DNA of 64,000 nt from Niebla homalea (Eukaryota; Ascomycota; Lecanoromycetes; Lecanorales; Ramalinaceae). Position numbers and translations under genes: made by a program. The DNA lies in the NCBI GenBank assembly GCA_019925105.1, contig JAHGAU010000003.1:496001-560000 (forward strand), given 5' to 3'. This document shows positions 1 to 10,793 of this stretch, piece by piece. Numbering within the stretch: position 1 is the first letter of the stretch; every line of letters begins with the position of its first letter. The notes under the pieces were generated by a model. That model searched no databases and was not told the origin of the DNA. It saw only the letters and a program-made list of their open reading frames with translations.

Positions 1-3000
1 ATAGCCTTTTTAGCCCCTTATTAAGTATAGTTTTCCCGCCGCTACTTTTTACCTTTAAGTCGGCGGCGAAGTTTCTTAATTAAGTTTTTAACCACTTCTT
101 TTATTTCCTTAATTAAGCTGAACTATAGTAATAAACCCGTAATTATTATAAATCTAGCGGCCGTTTTAATACCCTTTTTATTAATAAATATTTAACGATA
201 ATCGTTAATCCTTACCTTTTTAATTAATCCCGGTTTAAGCTCCTTAAATAATAAATAAAAGATTAATATATATATAACGTCTTACTTTTATTATTTATAT
301 TTATAATTAACGTTAATCCGGCTATTAATATATACGATAAAAAAGAAATAAGCTAAGCTATTCTTATTTATCCGGAATTAAATTATTAATATATTATTAT
401 TTTTCCTTATAATCCCGTAACGCCGGAAATACTTATTAATAACCTCGTTATTATCCAACGCCGGGTATTATTACCTTTAAAGGATCGATTCTTTATATTT
501 ACGTTAACGCTTTATTTATTTCCCTATAATTTATAGGGTAATCGCCGTTAATTTCGCTTTTATAGTTTTTTTTTTTTCCGTTACTTTCGCTTTAAATAAG
601 AGTTTATATACTTTTATGTTAACTTCTTAAACGTAAATTAAATCAACCTCTTTTTTAATTTATTCCAATTTAACTTCCATAAAAAGGATAAGTACTATTT
701 CTTTACGCTTTCTTATTTAAGGCCTTTTATAATTCTGGCGAATACGTTTATTTTTTATTAACGTAATTAAGTTTATACCTTTTTTAAGCCTTATTTAAGT
801 AATTATTTAATTTAAGATTAGCTTTATTAATAATATAAAAACCTCGGATTTTAATACCGGGATAGGAGTCGCTTTATATATTCTATTTATTATTTTTAAA
901 TATTGGTTTTAAACCTTTTATAATTATTAGACGGGCTTTTTCTTATATTTAAGCATACCTTTAAGTATATATTAAATAACTATTACGTATATTATCGTAA
1001 ACTTTATAACTGCTTAATAAACGGTTTTAACCTTCTATAAAGTAGCTCCTTACGTTAACGTTATAAAATAAATAAGGCCTTTCTCTTATAAAATTATTTT
1101 CTTTTAAACCTTTTTTATATAATCCTTTTAATCTAATTTTTTATTAATTTATAAATTAAATATTTTAATATTAACTTCCGGTTTTACCGCTATATTACTT
1201 AAGTCTATTATAATTATTATATTATATAACTTTAAGCTCCTTATTATATAAATAAGCTTATATTTATACGGGGCGAATTAAGCCTTATATATCTTTACTT
1301 ATTATAAATAGACTTTATAGGTTTATTTTAACTTTAAATAGTTTATATAAATAGACGTATTATAAGTTAAAAGGTAAATATTATTAATAAAGCCCCTTAT
1401 TTAGACCTTTTATTTTAACTTTATTAAGTTTTTAATAAGCAAATTATTAAAGAATAAAAATAAGATTAAAGAAATAGATAACCTTTAAGGAATCCTTATT
1501 ATTATAGGCTTTATTATATTTATTTTTTATCCTAGGTTAATTAACGTTATTTAATTACTTAAGAAACTTTTTATTTAATTTACGAAGAAAAATAAAACCC
1601 CCTTTTTCCGTAAATTATATAGCAACCTTTAATAATTTACCTTATTAAACGCCTTTATAATATTTAAGGAAAAAAGACTCATAATATACTTCTTCCTATA
1701 ACCCTATACCGTATATACGTTATTAATTAAGCCTTTAAGAACCGTCTCCGTCAACCGTCCTCTTTTTACTTTTATCTATTAATTAAAGAGTAACTTATAC
1801 CCTTTTACGTAATTACTTAAGATCTTTACGATTACCGTTTTTAAAGCCTTCCTTAACGTATAAAGGAATATTATAGGTTTATATAACTTTATTTTTAAGT
1901 AATTTAACTTAACCAGCTTCTTAAGGATAATTATTTTAACCTCCTTAAATCTATAAAAGTAATATCCTATATTAAAATAAGCTTAAAATAAGTAAATAAA
2001 GACCTTTTTAAATAATAACGTTATTATAGATAGGAACCTATTTAATATACCGTTAAGTCCGGGAGCCTTATCCTTCTTCGGTTTATTAATTATTTTAATT
2101 ATTATTTTTTAAGTTATTATTTTATTTATTATTATTAATTTAAGATATACCGTACCGTTAATATCTATTAAGTTAACTTTTAATAATAAGGGAAAGAACG
2201 CCTTTTTAAAAGCCTTAATTTTACCGTTAAAGGTATTTATTATTATATTATCTGGTCTTTTTAAGGGTAAAAACTTAAGGATAAGTTTAAATTTTTTATT
2301 CCGTTTTTTACCGTATTTTATTAATTTCCAAATATTACGAAAGGAAACCGCCGAGTTATATATTATAGCCCGGAAATATATTTACTTAACCTTTTGGATA
2401 ATTCTTTTCTTTTCTTTTTATATTTTCTTTAATTATTAAAATATTTCCCGGTTTTTATATTTAATAATTTATTTTATAAGCGCTTTTACCTTTATAATCG
2501 CCTTTATATATTCCTTATTTTAATAAGTTTTAACTCTTTAAAACGGTTTTATTATTAAGATTATAATATTAATTATTTTATTTAAAGCCTTTATTATCCG
2601 TTTTACGAAACGGTTAATCTATTCTTTATTATTAAGCTAAGGACGCTCCGTTAATTAAGATATTATTTTTACCGTTTTTATTAATACCTTAATTTCTTTA
2701 ACCGTTTTTTACGTTCGTTTAAACGGTAAAAACGGAGTTACATTAATAAATTAATTTAAAATTATTTATATCGGGACGTAATTTAAACTATATTTTAAAT
2801 CCTTTTAAGGTCCGTATATTATAATTAAGTTAATAATACCTTCTAAATTAAATATTAAGTTAATCGTAATTTTAAATTTATAGCTTTCTTATATAATAAC
2901 TTTTTTTAACGTTAATAACGTAAGGTTAAACCATATAATAATTATTAATAGCTCCTTAAATTCAGTATAATTAATTATATAACCGTCTTTATTTTATTAA

Positions 3001-5290
3001 ACGTAATAAAAATTAAAGTCCCTTATTAAGAGGTATTTACCGGGTATAATTATAATATCCTTAAGTAGCAGAATCATAAAGGGTCCTTTTTTATTAACCG
3101 GTAACGGATTATACGTATTATAAATATTTAAGGTACCCTTAATATCCCCCTCTCGTATAATCCGGAGTATATATAGGTTCCCTCCGTAATAAATAACGTT
3201 TTAACTATTTATATTTAACCTTTTATTAATAAAGAAATATATCTGCGTTATTTTATTACCCTTAAAGGTTAAATAAAAACCATCTCCCGGCTTAATTAAA
3301 AAGTAAATATATAGATTATATAACGGCTTTTATATCACTATAATATCGATATCCTTTATTTTTTTAGATTTAAATATTAATATTATAACTTTAATTACTT
3401 CCCCGTATATATTATATTATATTACCTTTAAAAGCGTAAATATATTAAATATTAACGTCCGTTAGGCTTTCCTCGTTAACTTTTATTTATATAAACGGTC
3501 TTTCCTTAAGGTTAAATATTATTTATTTTAATTTTTTTATTATAATAATAATTCCGGTTAGGCGGCCGGCCTTAAAGGTTAATATTACTATAAGTTTCCT
3601 TTTTTTTACGTTATTGGTTACCGCGCTTTATCCTTCCCCGTTTAATAAACTTTATTTACGCCTTAAGACCGTCTTTAATTACTTTATTGGTCTAGGTTTA
3701 TATAAATTATAACGTTAAACCTTAACCGTTATCTTAATTTCCTTATATTAAATCTCCTTCGCTCTTATTATATATTATAAGTTTTACGTTAAGTAATTAT
3801 TATTATTATACGTTACGTATTTTAATGCGTTTTTTATTAGGCCCTTTATTATTAAATTAATATATTCATACGTATTATACCTTTCGGTATATATTACGTA
3901 CTTTATATTATTAAAGCATTTTATAATAATATATTTATACCTTTAATATTTAAAGTATTAATAAATATCCGCTGCCCGGTCTTAAGGTTTTATTAACTTA
4001 AAAAACCTACCTTTTATTACCCCTTTATTGAGGATATTATTATATATCTTTATTAACGTTACGCTTAAAATAACCGTAAAGTATTTTTTTATATAATTAA
4101 AAACGTTTAACCTTTTTACCATAATAAGGAGGCTATAATTAACGATTTTTAACCCAGGGTAGAAAATTATATTCTTTTTTTCTATCCGCCTTAAAATAAC
4201 TTCCCCTTCCTCCCCGTAAACCTTACTAAGTATATCCCGTTTACCACGATAATGAAAAATTACCTTAATACCTTTATTATCTTATACCCCTTTTTACCGG
4301 TTTATCCTTTTAATTTCTTTAGCCCTTTTTTCGCCTTTAATAAGGCTATATTAAGGAAAATATCCCCGTTTTATTATTTATATACCGTAATAATTTATTT
4401 TATTAATAACTTTCCTATTACCTTAAATGCCTTTATTAATTATAATAGATTCATTTTTACCGCTATATTCCTTTCCTTTTTACTTAATAATTATATGGTT
4501 ATTATCCTTATTTTCCTTAACGCCGCCGCCTTTTTTTTTACCTTTATTTTTTTTATTATTAACGTTAATGCCGTTTTTACGGTCTTTATTATTTAATTTA
4601 TTCCCGTTCCCTTCCTTAAAGCTTCCCCCATCGCTCCTTTACTTTATATATATCCTTTTTATCTTTTTTTACCTCCGTCCATTAACGTTTTTACTATTAC
4701 CTTTTAAGCTCCGTATAACCTTTTTAACTCCCTTAAACCTCTCCCCGTTTTTACGTAAAAGTCTTTTACCCCCCGTAACCCGATTTATAGTATCAGTTAG
4801 GTCTTTAACGTAATATTTTTCTATATAATTATAAGGAAACCTTTTAACGCCCTTACCGTTTCCTCCCCTTTTATTTCTCCCTTACGTATTTAATAATTAC
4901 CTCTTTTTATAGCTTATTCTTATTTATTTAGTATTTCCCTATTTTTATTTAACTTTCTTTTAATTTATATATACTTAATAAGGCTTTTTATACCTTTATT
5001 TATCTTTTATCCGTCCCCGCGTACTGTCTTTATCCCTTCCGCCCTTTATTTATTACCTTTTATAATAATACCTTTACGCGTTATACGCGTTCCTTTACGC
5101 GTATCTTATTAACTATAAACTCCCTATTTAATTTAAGGCCGTTTTATCTCGTATTCATCACGTCGTTCGTATAACTTATCACCGTTCCTATTAACCTGGG
5201 CCGCTTACCCTTCCTCCCCTTCTATCCCTATTATTATTCCGCTTCCGCCTATCGCATTTAAGGTATTATCCTTACTGTTACTTAAGCTAT
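1..5290 (-). mobile_element. RIP-degraded non-LTR retrotransposon (LINE, Tad1/jockey-like), left copy
   Basis: Very AT-rich DNA almost without CA or TG dinucleotides. Minus-strand translation keeps reverse-transcriptase landmarks in the family order: KKDKAPGLNGILNR near 2035-2080 (usual KAPGPDGI block), a relic of GIPQGSPLSPILF near 1440-1500, and GFINNIYLLTYN near 1360-1400 in place of the catalytic FVDD box. Stops interrupt every frame. Bases 1-3355 match 60,645-64,000 in the same orientation with very few indels. The 3' end of the element lies left of the window. I infer that its 5' end is near 5290, where base composition changes; that edge is approximate. Bases 3355-5290 would then be the 5' part (endonuclease and ORF1), but I recognise no motif there. 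Confidence 0.75.
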
Positions 5291-5620
5291 GCACGCGTGC
5301 ATCGTTTCTGACCTCTGGGGTCCCGTTGTTCGTCGCCATCTCTCTCATTAATGTTTTAATAATTTTAATCACCGGTATAATATATAAAAGCTTTAATAAT
5401 AACGATTTATTAACGATTAAATCGAAAATATTAAGGATTCATCAATTTATATACAAATTTTGCGGGGGCGGGGTGGAGTCGCAATGCCAAGGAAACGACA
5501 TCGATTTTGAACACGCTAATAGCCCTACTTAAGCGAGGGACAATCCGTCGGCCGTCCCCTCGGACCCCTTCAAAAAACACCACATCCTTCCAAATCGCAT
5601 CTCCCTACGTCAGATCCAAA
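5291..5620. other. Transition from RIP block to gene island
   Basis: Composition changes within about 200 bases, from TA-rich CpA-poor sequence to ordinary genic sequence. A short unmutated stretch (5288-5335, containing the palindrome TGCACGCGTGCA) lies at the edge, followed by an AT-rich piece (5340-5460). The upstream region of the TXNDC9-like gene must fit here. No clear promoter element seen. Confidence 0.5.
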
Positions 5621-6250
5621 ATGGCCTCGCCACCCCCCTCCGACGACGAAGACGCCCTCATCGCCTCTCTGGAAGACCACGCCGACACCGACCCCACCCT
5701 CTCCGCCCTCCGCGAACGCCGCATCCAAGCCCTCTCCAGCAGCCTCTCGGCCGCCAGATCCGCCCGCACCGAGGGGTTCGGCACCTACACACGCATCCAC
5801 ACGGAGAAGTCCCTGCTCGAGATCACCACCTCGCCCACCTACAAGCGCTGCATCGTGCACTTCTACAAAGCGGATTTCAATCGGTGTCGGATCATGGATG
5901 GGCACCTGGAGAGGCTGGCGGGGCGGCATTTGGGGGCGAGGTTCTTGCGGATGGGGGTCGAGGACGCGCCGTTCTTGGTGGAGAGGTTGGGGGTGAAGGT
6001 GTTGCCGTGTGTCATTGGTTTTGTGAATGGGGTCGGGGTGGAGAGGGTGGTGGGGTTTGAAGGGTTGAGGGGCGGGGATGCGTTCGAGACGGGGGAGTTG
6101 GAGGATAGGTTGGTGGGGAAGGGGGTTTTGGAGAGTGTGAGGGGGCCTGCGATTGGGGCGATGGGGCAGGATGGAAGGGAGGGGAAAGGGACTGGGGGAT
6201 TGAGGGGAAGGGAGGCATTGGACGAGGAGGAAGATGATGATTGGGATTGA
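5621..6250 (+). CDS. Thioredoxin-domain protein of the TXNDC9/phosducin-like (Plp1) family
   Basis: Single exon, 209 aa from ATG 5621 (MASPPPSDDEDAL). An in-frame open stretch runs further upstream, but the acidic start after MASPPPSDDED fits the family better. Residues about 20-60 form a charged helix (LRERRIQALSSSLSAAR), followed by a thioredoxin fold with IVHFYKADFNRCRIMDGHLE, the phosducin-like signature that keeps one Cys instead of a CxxC pair, so redox activity is unlikely. The tail is acidic (DEEEDDDWD). Relatives assist CCT/TRiC folding of actin and tubulin in the cytosol. The gene begins only about 330 bases from the RIP block yet is not mutated. GC skew flips inside it: C-rich to about 5880, G-rich after. 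Confidence 0.85.
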   Translation: MASPPPSDDEDALIASLEDHADTDPTLSALRERRIQALSSSLSAARSARTEGFGTYTRIHTEKSLLEITTSPTYKRCIVHFYKADFNRCRIMDGHLERLAGRHLGARFLRMGVEDAPFLVERLGVKVLPCVIGFVNGVGVERVVGFEGLRGGDAFETGELEDRLVGKGVLESVRGPAIGAMGQDGREGKGTGGLRGREALDEEEDDDWD

Positions 6251-6964
6251 GAGGCACTTCGACAAGGTATTCTGCTATCGTGTCAAGGAACTTTCATTGA
6301 GGGAGTTGAGACTTGATCTGCAAACCAAATGAATGCTAAAAGCTCCGTGAATGGCTCGCAACTACGGTCGTCCGAGCGCCGCTCACGCTATGAGCTGTTG
6401 AAGCAATTAAGGGAGAAAGGGGAAGGGGCAAGGGCAGTATACCTTAGAGACCAGCCCAACAAACGGATCTGATTTCGTGATGAACTGTGGCCAAGGGGAT
6501 GAGGTCTCAAGATCTGAGGCCGACTTTATTAATTGCAATTAGGAGCGAATGAGCTTGGAATGTAGGCTGTGTTGAAGCGGTTGAAAGAGGCAAGCTAAAA
6601 TTACATGTTCTCATTGAAGATATCCTCTCAGCTATTCAAAGCTCTTCTATGCATGTGCCGTGCCGATTGCAAGCCGGGAGAAACGCTTGTCACAAACCTG
6701 CATGTATACTCAATAATGTTACAAGCATGCTAGCCGCCGCGGCGCCGCTTCCCTCCCAAGTTGGAACGTCCCCCAATCTGAGGCCTGTGGAGGCATCCAC
6801 GCTCTCAAATATGGGTACAAGTGTCTCGCTGAATGCAGATTGGCGAACCAAAACTTTTTTGTGTGCTAAATGTGAGGATGAAGGCGCCGAACTAAACAAG
6901 TTTTCAGGCCCAATGTACGTTTGCATTTCCTCGGATTCGCGACAGTCTTTGGCACATCACAACT
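6251..6964. other. Convergent intergenic region, no gene recognised
   Basis: Lies between the 3' ends of the TXNDC9-like and KNR4 genes. An open frame at 6649-7020 has no recognisable protein character and overlaps the end of KNR4. Probably 3' UTRs. Confidence 0.5.
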
Positions 6965-8662
6965 TCAGATGTCGACGCTCTTCATTTCATCGACACCGTC
7001 AACACCAAGGCCCGTCGTAGTTGCCTTTTCACTGGGCCTCTTATTCGTGATGTCACCCAGAATGTCTGCTTGAATGACGTTGTTGTTCGAATCTACCGTC
7101 GAGGCATGGTTCGCTAGAGTTGGGGTATTTAGTTCGACCAGATTACCTTCTCTTTCACTAGTAGCGGTGCTCTGAGCTAAGTGGTCTGTGTTGGCGTCGC
7201 CGCCCGTGTGGATTTTGGGTACCGCCTTCTCTTCGGACACCATACCCAGTGGACTTGGCTTGCCAACCCCAGTTCCGACAGGGCTGATGAGAGCAGCTTG
7301 GGGACCGCGATTTGGAAACCTTTGCGGCGACCGACCTCGCTCCTCAGTAGGACTTCCATAAGGAGAACCCGAAGCAGAACCGTGCCCGGGAGAGCCTGGT
7401 CCTTGTCCTGGCCTTCTCCGGGGGCCTTTTCGCCCGTATTTCTGATCCATTCTCCAACGCAGAATATCAAGATATGCCGGCTCCACATTGCTCGTCTTGA
7501 ATTCTCTCAGCTTCAATTCTTGCGACTCTTCCTCCACAAACCACTTCGCACTGTTCAGATCGTCGGCGACCATGGCCAAGAAGGCAGCCCACGAACGCGC
7601 AACTACGTACTTGCAGTCGTAGTCCCTCCCGAAGATAATGACTTGGCCCCATTTCCCCACAGGGCCCGGAGCCAGGTCAACGGCCAGGTTGTTGCCGCCC
7701 CAATCTCTAGCAAGTGGGATCCAGCCCGGATGAGCATAGGCCTTCTGTATGAATCTTGGAGGTTGGGAGTCTTGACGGTCAAGTAGTTTTTCCCTCCACA
7801 GAGGGTTTGATGATTGCTGGCTGGAAGTTGCGTGAGATGAAGAAGAGGCGGCACCAAAGGCCTTTGGCAGGGAAGATGACGCGTTGCTCGAGGGGTTTGT
7901 CAAGTATTCCTCGTTGACGACCTTCCAATTCTTCCATTCTTGAAAGATCTCCTCGCAGTCGAGCAGCATACATCCAAATATAATGCCAGTGGGCCTGCCA
8001 CCCCTCTCCTGGCCATCATGCGTTTGAAGGGACTCTCGAACTTCCATGGGCAAGGAGATGTCGAGCTCATGCTCCAATTCGTTGACATCATTCTGCGTTG
8101 CGCCTTCAGAGAGCTGGTCAAAGAGCTCCTCATAATTCTCTTCCGCCCAGCGATCTATCTTCTTCCACGAATGTTGTACAGGTGGAGGCGGGGGGAGGCC
8201 CTCCTGAAAGCTTTGCATCTGAATCTCGCCTGGGGTGATGTTTTCGAAAGGGTTGGGCTCGCCGGACTGCTTTCGCTGCAAGGCCATGTTGGATCGCATG
8301 CCTGGAGAGTAGGGCGAATCAGGAACGGTGATGCTCCCAGCGCCGGGAGTTCCAGGCGCACGGGCTGAGCCATTCTGCAGACCGGGTGTGAATTGACTTG
8401 ATGGGTCTTCAGCATAAGGAGAGCTGAGGTCGGCGCGGGAATCTAGGGCACTAGTTGCGATGGAGGTGAGCGGCGCGTGTCGACTTTGGTTGAGGGGCAT
8501 GTGCTGGCCGGTGCGATAAGGAGAATCATGGGAAGCATGGCGGTCATTAGAGGTGATGGCATGCCAAAAGGATTTGATCGCTCCTCCGAAGCTGGATAAT
8601 ATTCGTATCAGTCAAGGCCTCCGCTGTTTGAGGATACGAGTTTGTGAATCTTACCCAGGCAT
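6965..8662 (-). CDS. KNR4: KNR4/SMI1 cell-wall assembly regulator (SUKH domain)
   Basis: Two exons, complement of 8655-8662 and 6965-8591, 545 aa. Exon 1 is only ATGCCTGG (M-P-G...); the donor GTAAG and the acceptor ending CCAG at 8592 give FGGAIKSFWHAITSNDRHAS, the conserved start of fungal Knr4. A disordered Ser/Pro-rich N-terminus is followed by the SUKH/SMI1 domain at about residues 120-350 (WKKIDRWAEENYEELFDQL; GRPTGIIFGCMLLDCEEIF; HPGWIPLARDWGGNNLAVDL) and a long low-complexity tail. In yeast Knr4/Smi1 links cell-wall synthesis to the Slt2 MAP kinase and calcineurin pathways. It is divergent from PHA2 across about 770 bases. Assignment is firm; the function is known from homologues. Confidence 0.92.
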
Positions 8663-9430
8663 AATCAGCTGATTGGATTGTATCAAACGCGGAATGATCG
8701 AAAGGGGCTAAAGCATTCGATGTTCATAACAAAGGTGTAAGTAACCATGCAGCATGTGTTGATATTACATCAAGTCTGACGTTGCACTGATGAGTCTGAG
8801 CGGGATGGAGTAAGTGACACCTTTCGAGCAAGCGAAAGTCAGACAGAGAGAGGTCGTTGATAGATCAGGTAGGTATGCTTTGTCTTGCGCAGGGTTTAAT
8901 TATTCCGTATGGATGGACCAATGTTGGTAATAAAATGAAAGGGGAAGGTCTTGGCGGGAGCCAAACAAGCCAAACATCACACCGTCGCTTAATAGCTTAA
9001 CTTTACGACCAAAAATAAATACGATACGGTTCCTGGCACAAATCCTGAAGTGGCGGACCACGGACCACACGTCACACAGACTCCCCTGACCAGTCAATTC
9101 CTCCTGCCACATTTAGCTTCCTGCAATGGCTTTTCGGAAGTTCGGTGATTCACAAAAAGATAACTCAAAAGCTGCATTTCCGCTCGTCCGCCAGACGATA
9201 TGCTATGCTCTCTTGTTCAATACCTTGCATATCTAATCTATAGTACATTGATACATCCGTACATCCGTACGGTGAATCACCACATTTTGCGACTTTCGTT
9301 GCATCACTGAGTCTCGCTTAACCTTCTCAATCATTACTCTCCACTAGTAGGCGTTTGAAAATAAGTTCAGTCTGCAGGCAAAACAGGTAGCGAACCTTGC
9401 TGCTAAGGATTCTGCCTGAGTCTGCTGTCA
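8663..9430. promoter_or_regulatory. Shared upstream region of KNR4 and PHA2
   Basis: About 770 bases between two divergent starts. Pyrimidine-rich stretches before both ATGs suggest 5' UTRs. No specific binding site could be assigned and no further gene is seen. Confidence 0.4.
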
Positions 9431-10565
9431 ATGGCTTTGCACGACGGAGACAAGCGATGCATTGCCTATTTAGGTCCGCAAGCATCATATACCCACCAGG
9501 TTTGTCACATGCACATTTCTGCAGCCAATACAACCATTGAATGGTACCCGCTAGGCTGCTACCGAGCTATTCACTTTAAAGACAGACATTCTACAACAGC
9601 AAAGGACCATTCCAGGTATGCTTCTTCTGAACATGGCCTTGCCCCCCCCCTACCCCCCGGCATGGCCCCGGTTTTGAATTTACTCAAGAAAGGTATCAGA
9701 CGTCTTTGCGGCGGTACAATCCTCATCTGCCACGTATGGTGTCATTCCTTTCGAGAATTCATCAAACGGACCGGTGGACATGACTCTTGATTGCCTAATC
9801 AACAGGTCTGGCAGCTATTCCGATATTAGCATCTCCTGCGAGACTTATCTGGATGTCAATCACTGCCTACTGGGACGGAAGCAAGAAGGGCAAAACAATG
9901 GATCTGATGCCCCATCATTCTCTGTAAAGGGTTTCATTCCACCAGAAGCGCCTTCCAATTGCTCGCCAAGCACCACTAAAGAGTTTTCAACAGATCTAGG
10001 TCGATTGCAGGACCTTTACAGTCATCCACAAGCACTTGCTCAATGCCATTCATTTCTTTCCGAGGGTCTGAAGTCCGCGAGACAGCATGAAACCTCCTCT
10101 ACTTCTGAAGCCGCGTCCAAAGTCGCCAAAGATGGAGCAAGCACGGCTGCTGCAATCTCGAGCAGGCTAGCTGCGAGCATGTATGGGCTGGATATCTTAG
10201 CTTCGGCCATTCAAGACCAGAAGGACAATACGACCCGCTTCTTGGTACTTCGCAAAAATCTGCCTTTGGAAGAAAATCCCCAGAGCGAGGGCGACACAAG
10301 ATGGAAGGCACTCGTACACTTCGCCATCGATCATAAGTCTCCTGGCGCTTTGGCCGATGCATTACACGTCTTTAAGCATCATCAGCTTAATTTGACAAGT
10401 ATCAATAGCAGACCCAGCCGCACGAGACCTTGGCATTATATATTCCTCGTGGAATTCGAGTGTTGTGGCACACTGACAGACACTACTCAGCAGATAGAAA
10501 AGGCTATGACCCATCTAGGTCAAGTCACCGAGGGTCACAACAATCTAGGAAAGTGGCAAGGTTGA
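9431..10565 (+). CDS. PHA2: Prephenate dehydratase
   Basis: Exons 9431-9499, 9586-9615 and 9693-10565; 323 aa. The enzyme converts prephenate to phenylpyruvate in phenylalanine biosynthesis. Visible blocks: IAYLGPQASYTHQ at the N-terminus, VSDVFAAVQSSSATYGVIPFENSSNG (split into the usual two motifs), and N-T-T-R-F-L-V-L with the conserved TRF that marks the catalytic threonine region. The C-terminal ACT domain starts at WKALVHFAIDHKSPGALADAL with NLTSINSRPSR, the phenylalanine-binding part. The middle exon is only 30 nt (TFYNSKGPFQ); its borders are the least certain part. Both introns are phase 0. DUF6604 follows in tandem 230 bases downstream. Confidence 0.9.
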
Positions 10566-10793
10566 AGAAACTGTATGCGTTGCCAATATCATCACGCCGT
10601 GATGGCGATGACACAGCCGTTCGCATGGCAACGATGGAGTTGCACTAGCTTTGTTGACATTTTCCTCTGACTTCGTTGTTTTCCACTTTTTATCATGTAT
10701 GACGCTTCAAAGGTTTATCAACCAAGTGTCAGCATCCGCTGCATGCTGACCGTTGTTGATTGGTCTTAGGTCATTTACCTTGGCTGTGTGAGC

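Noticed and set aside
4252..4813. Two overlapping open frames of 114 and 128 codons in the left AT-rich block
   Set aside because: Extreme Phe/Leu/Ile/Pro composition made by RIPed TTT/CTT runs; no start context, no family, inside a degraded LINE.
5570..6265. Long minus-strand open frame over the TXNDC9-like gene
   Set aside because: Pro-rich shadow caused by the G-rich coding strand; the plus frame has a clear family match.
6649..7020. 123-codon open frame between the first two genes
   Set aside because: No conserved character and it runs into the KNR4 coding region on the other strand.
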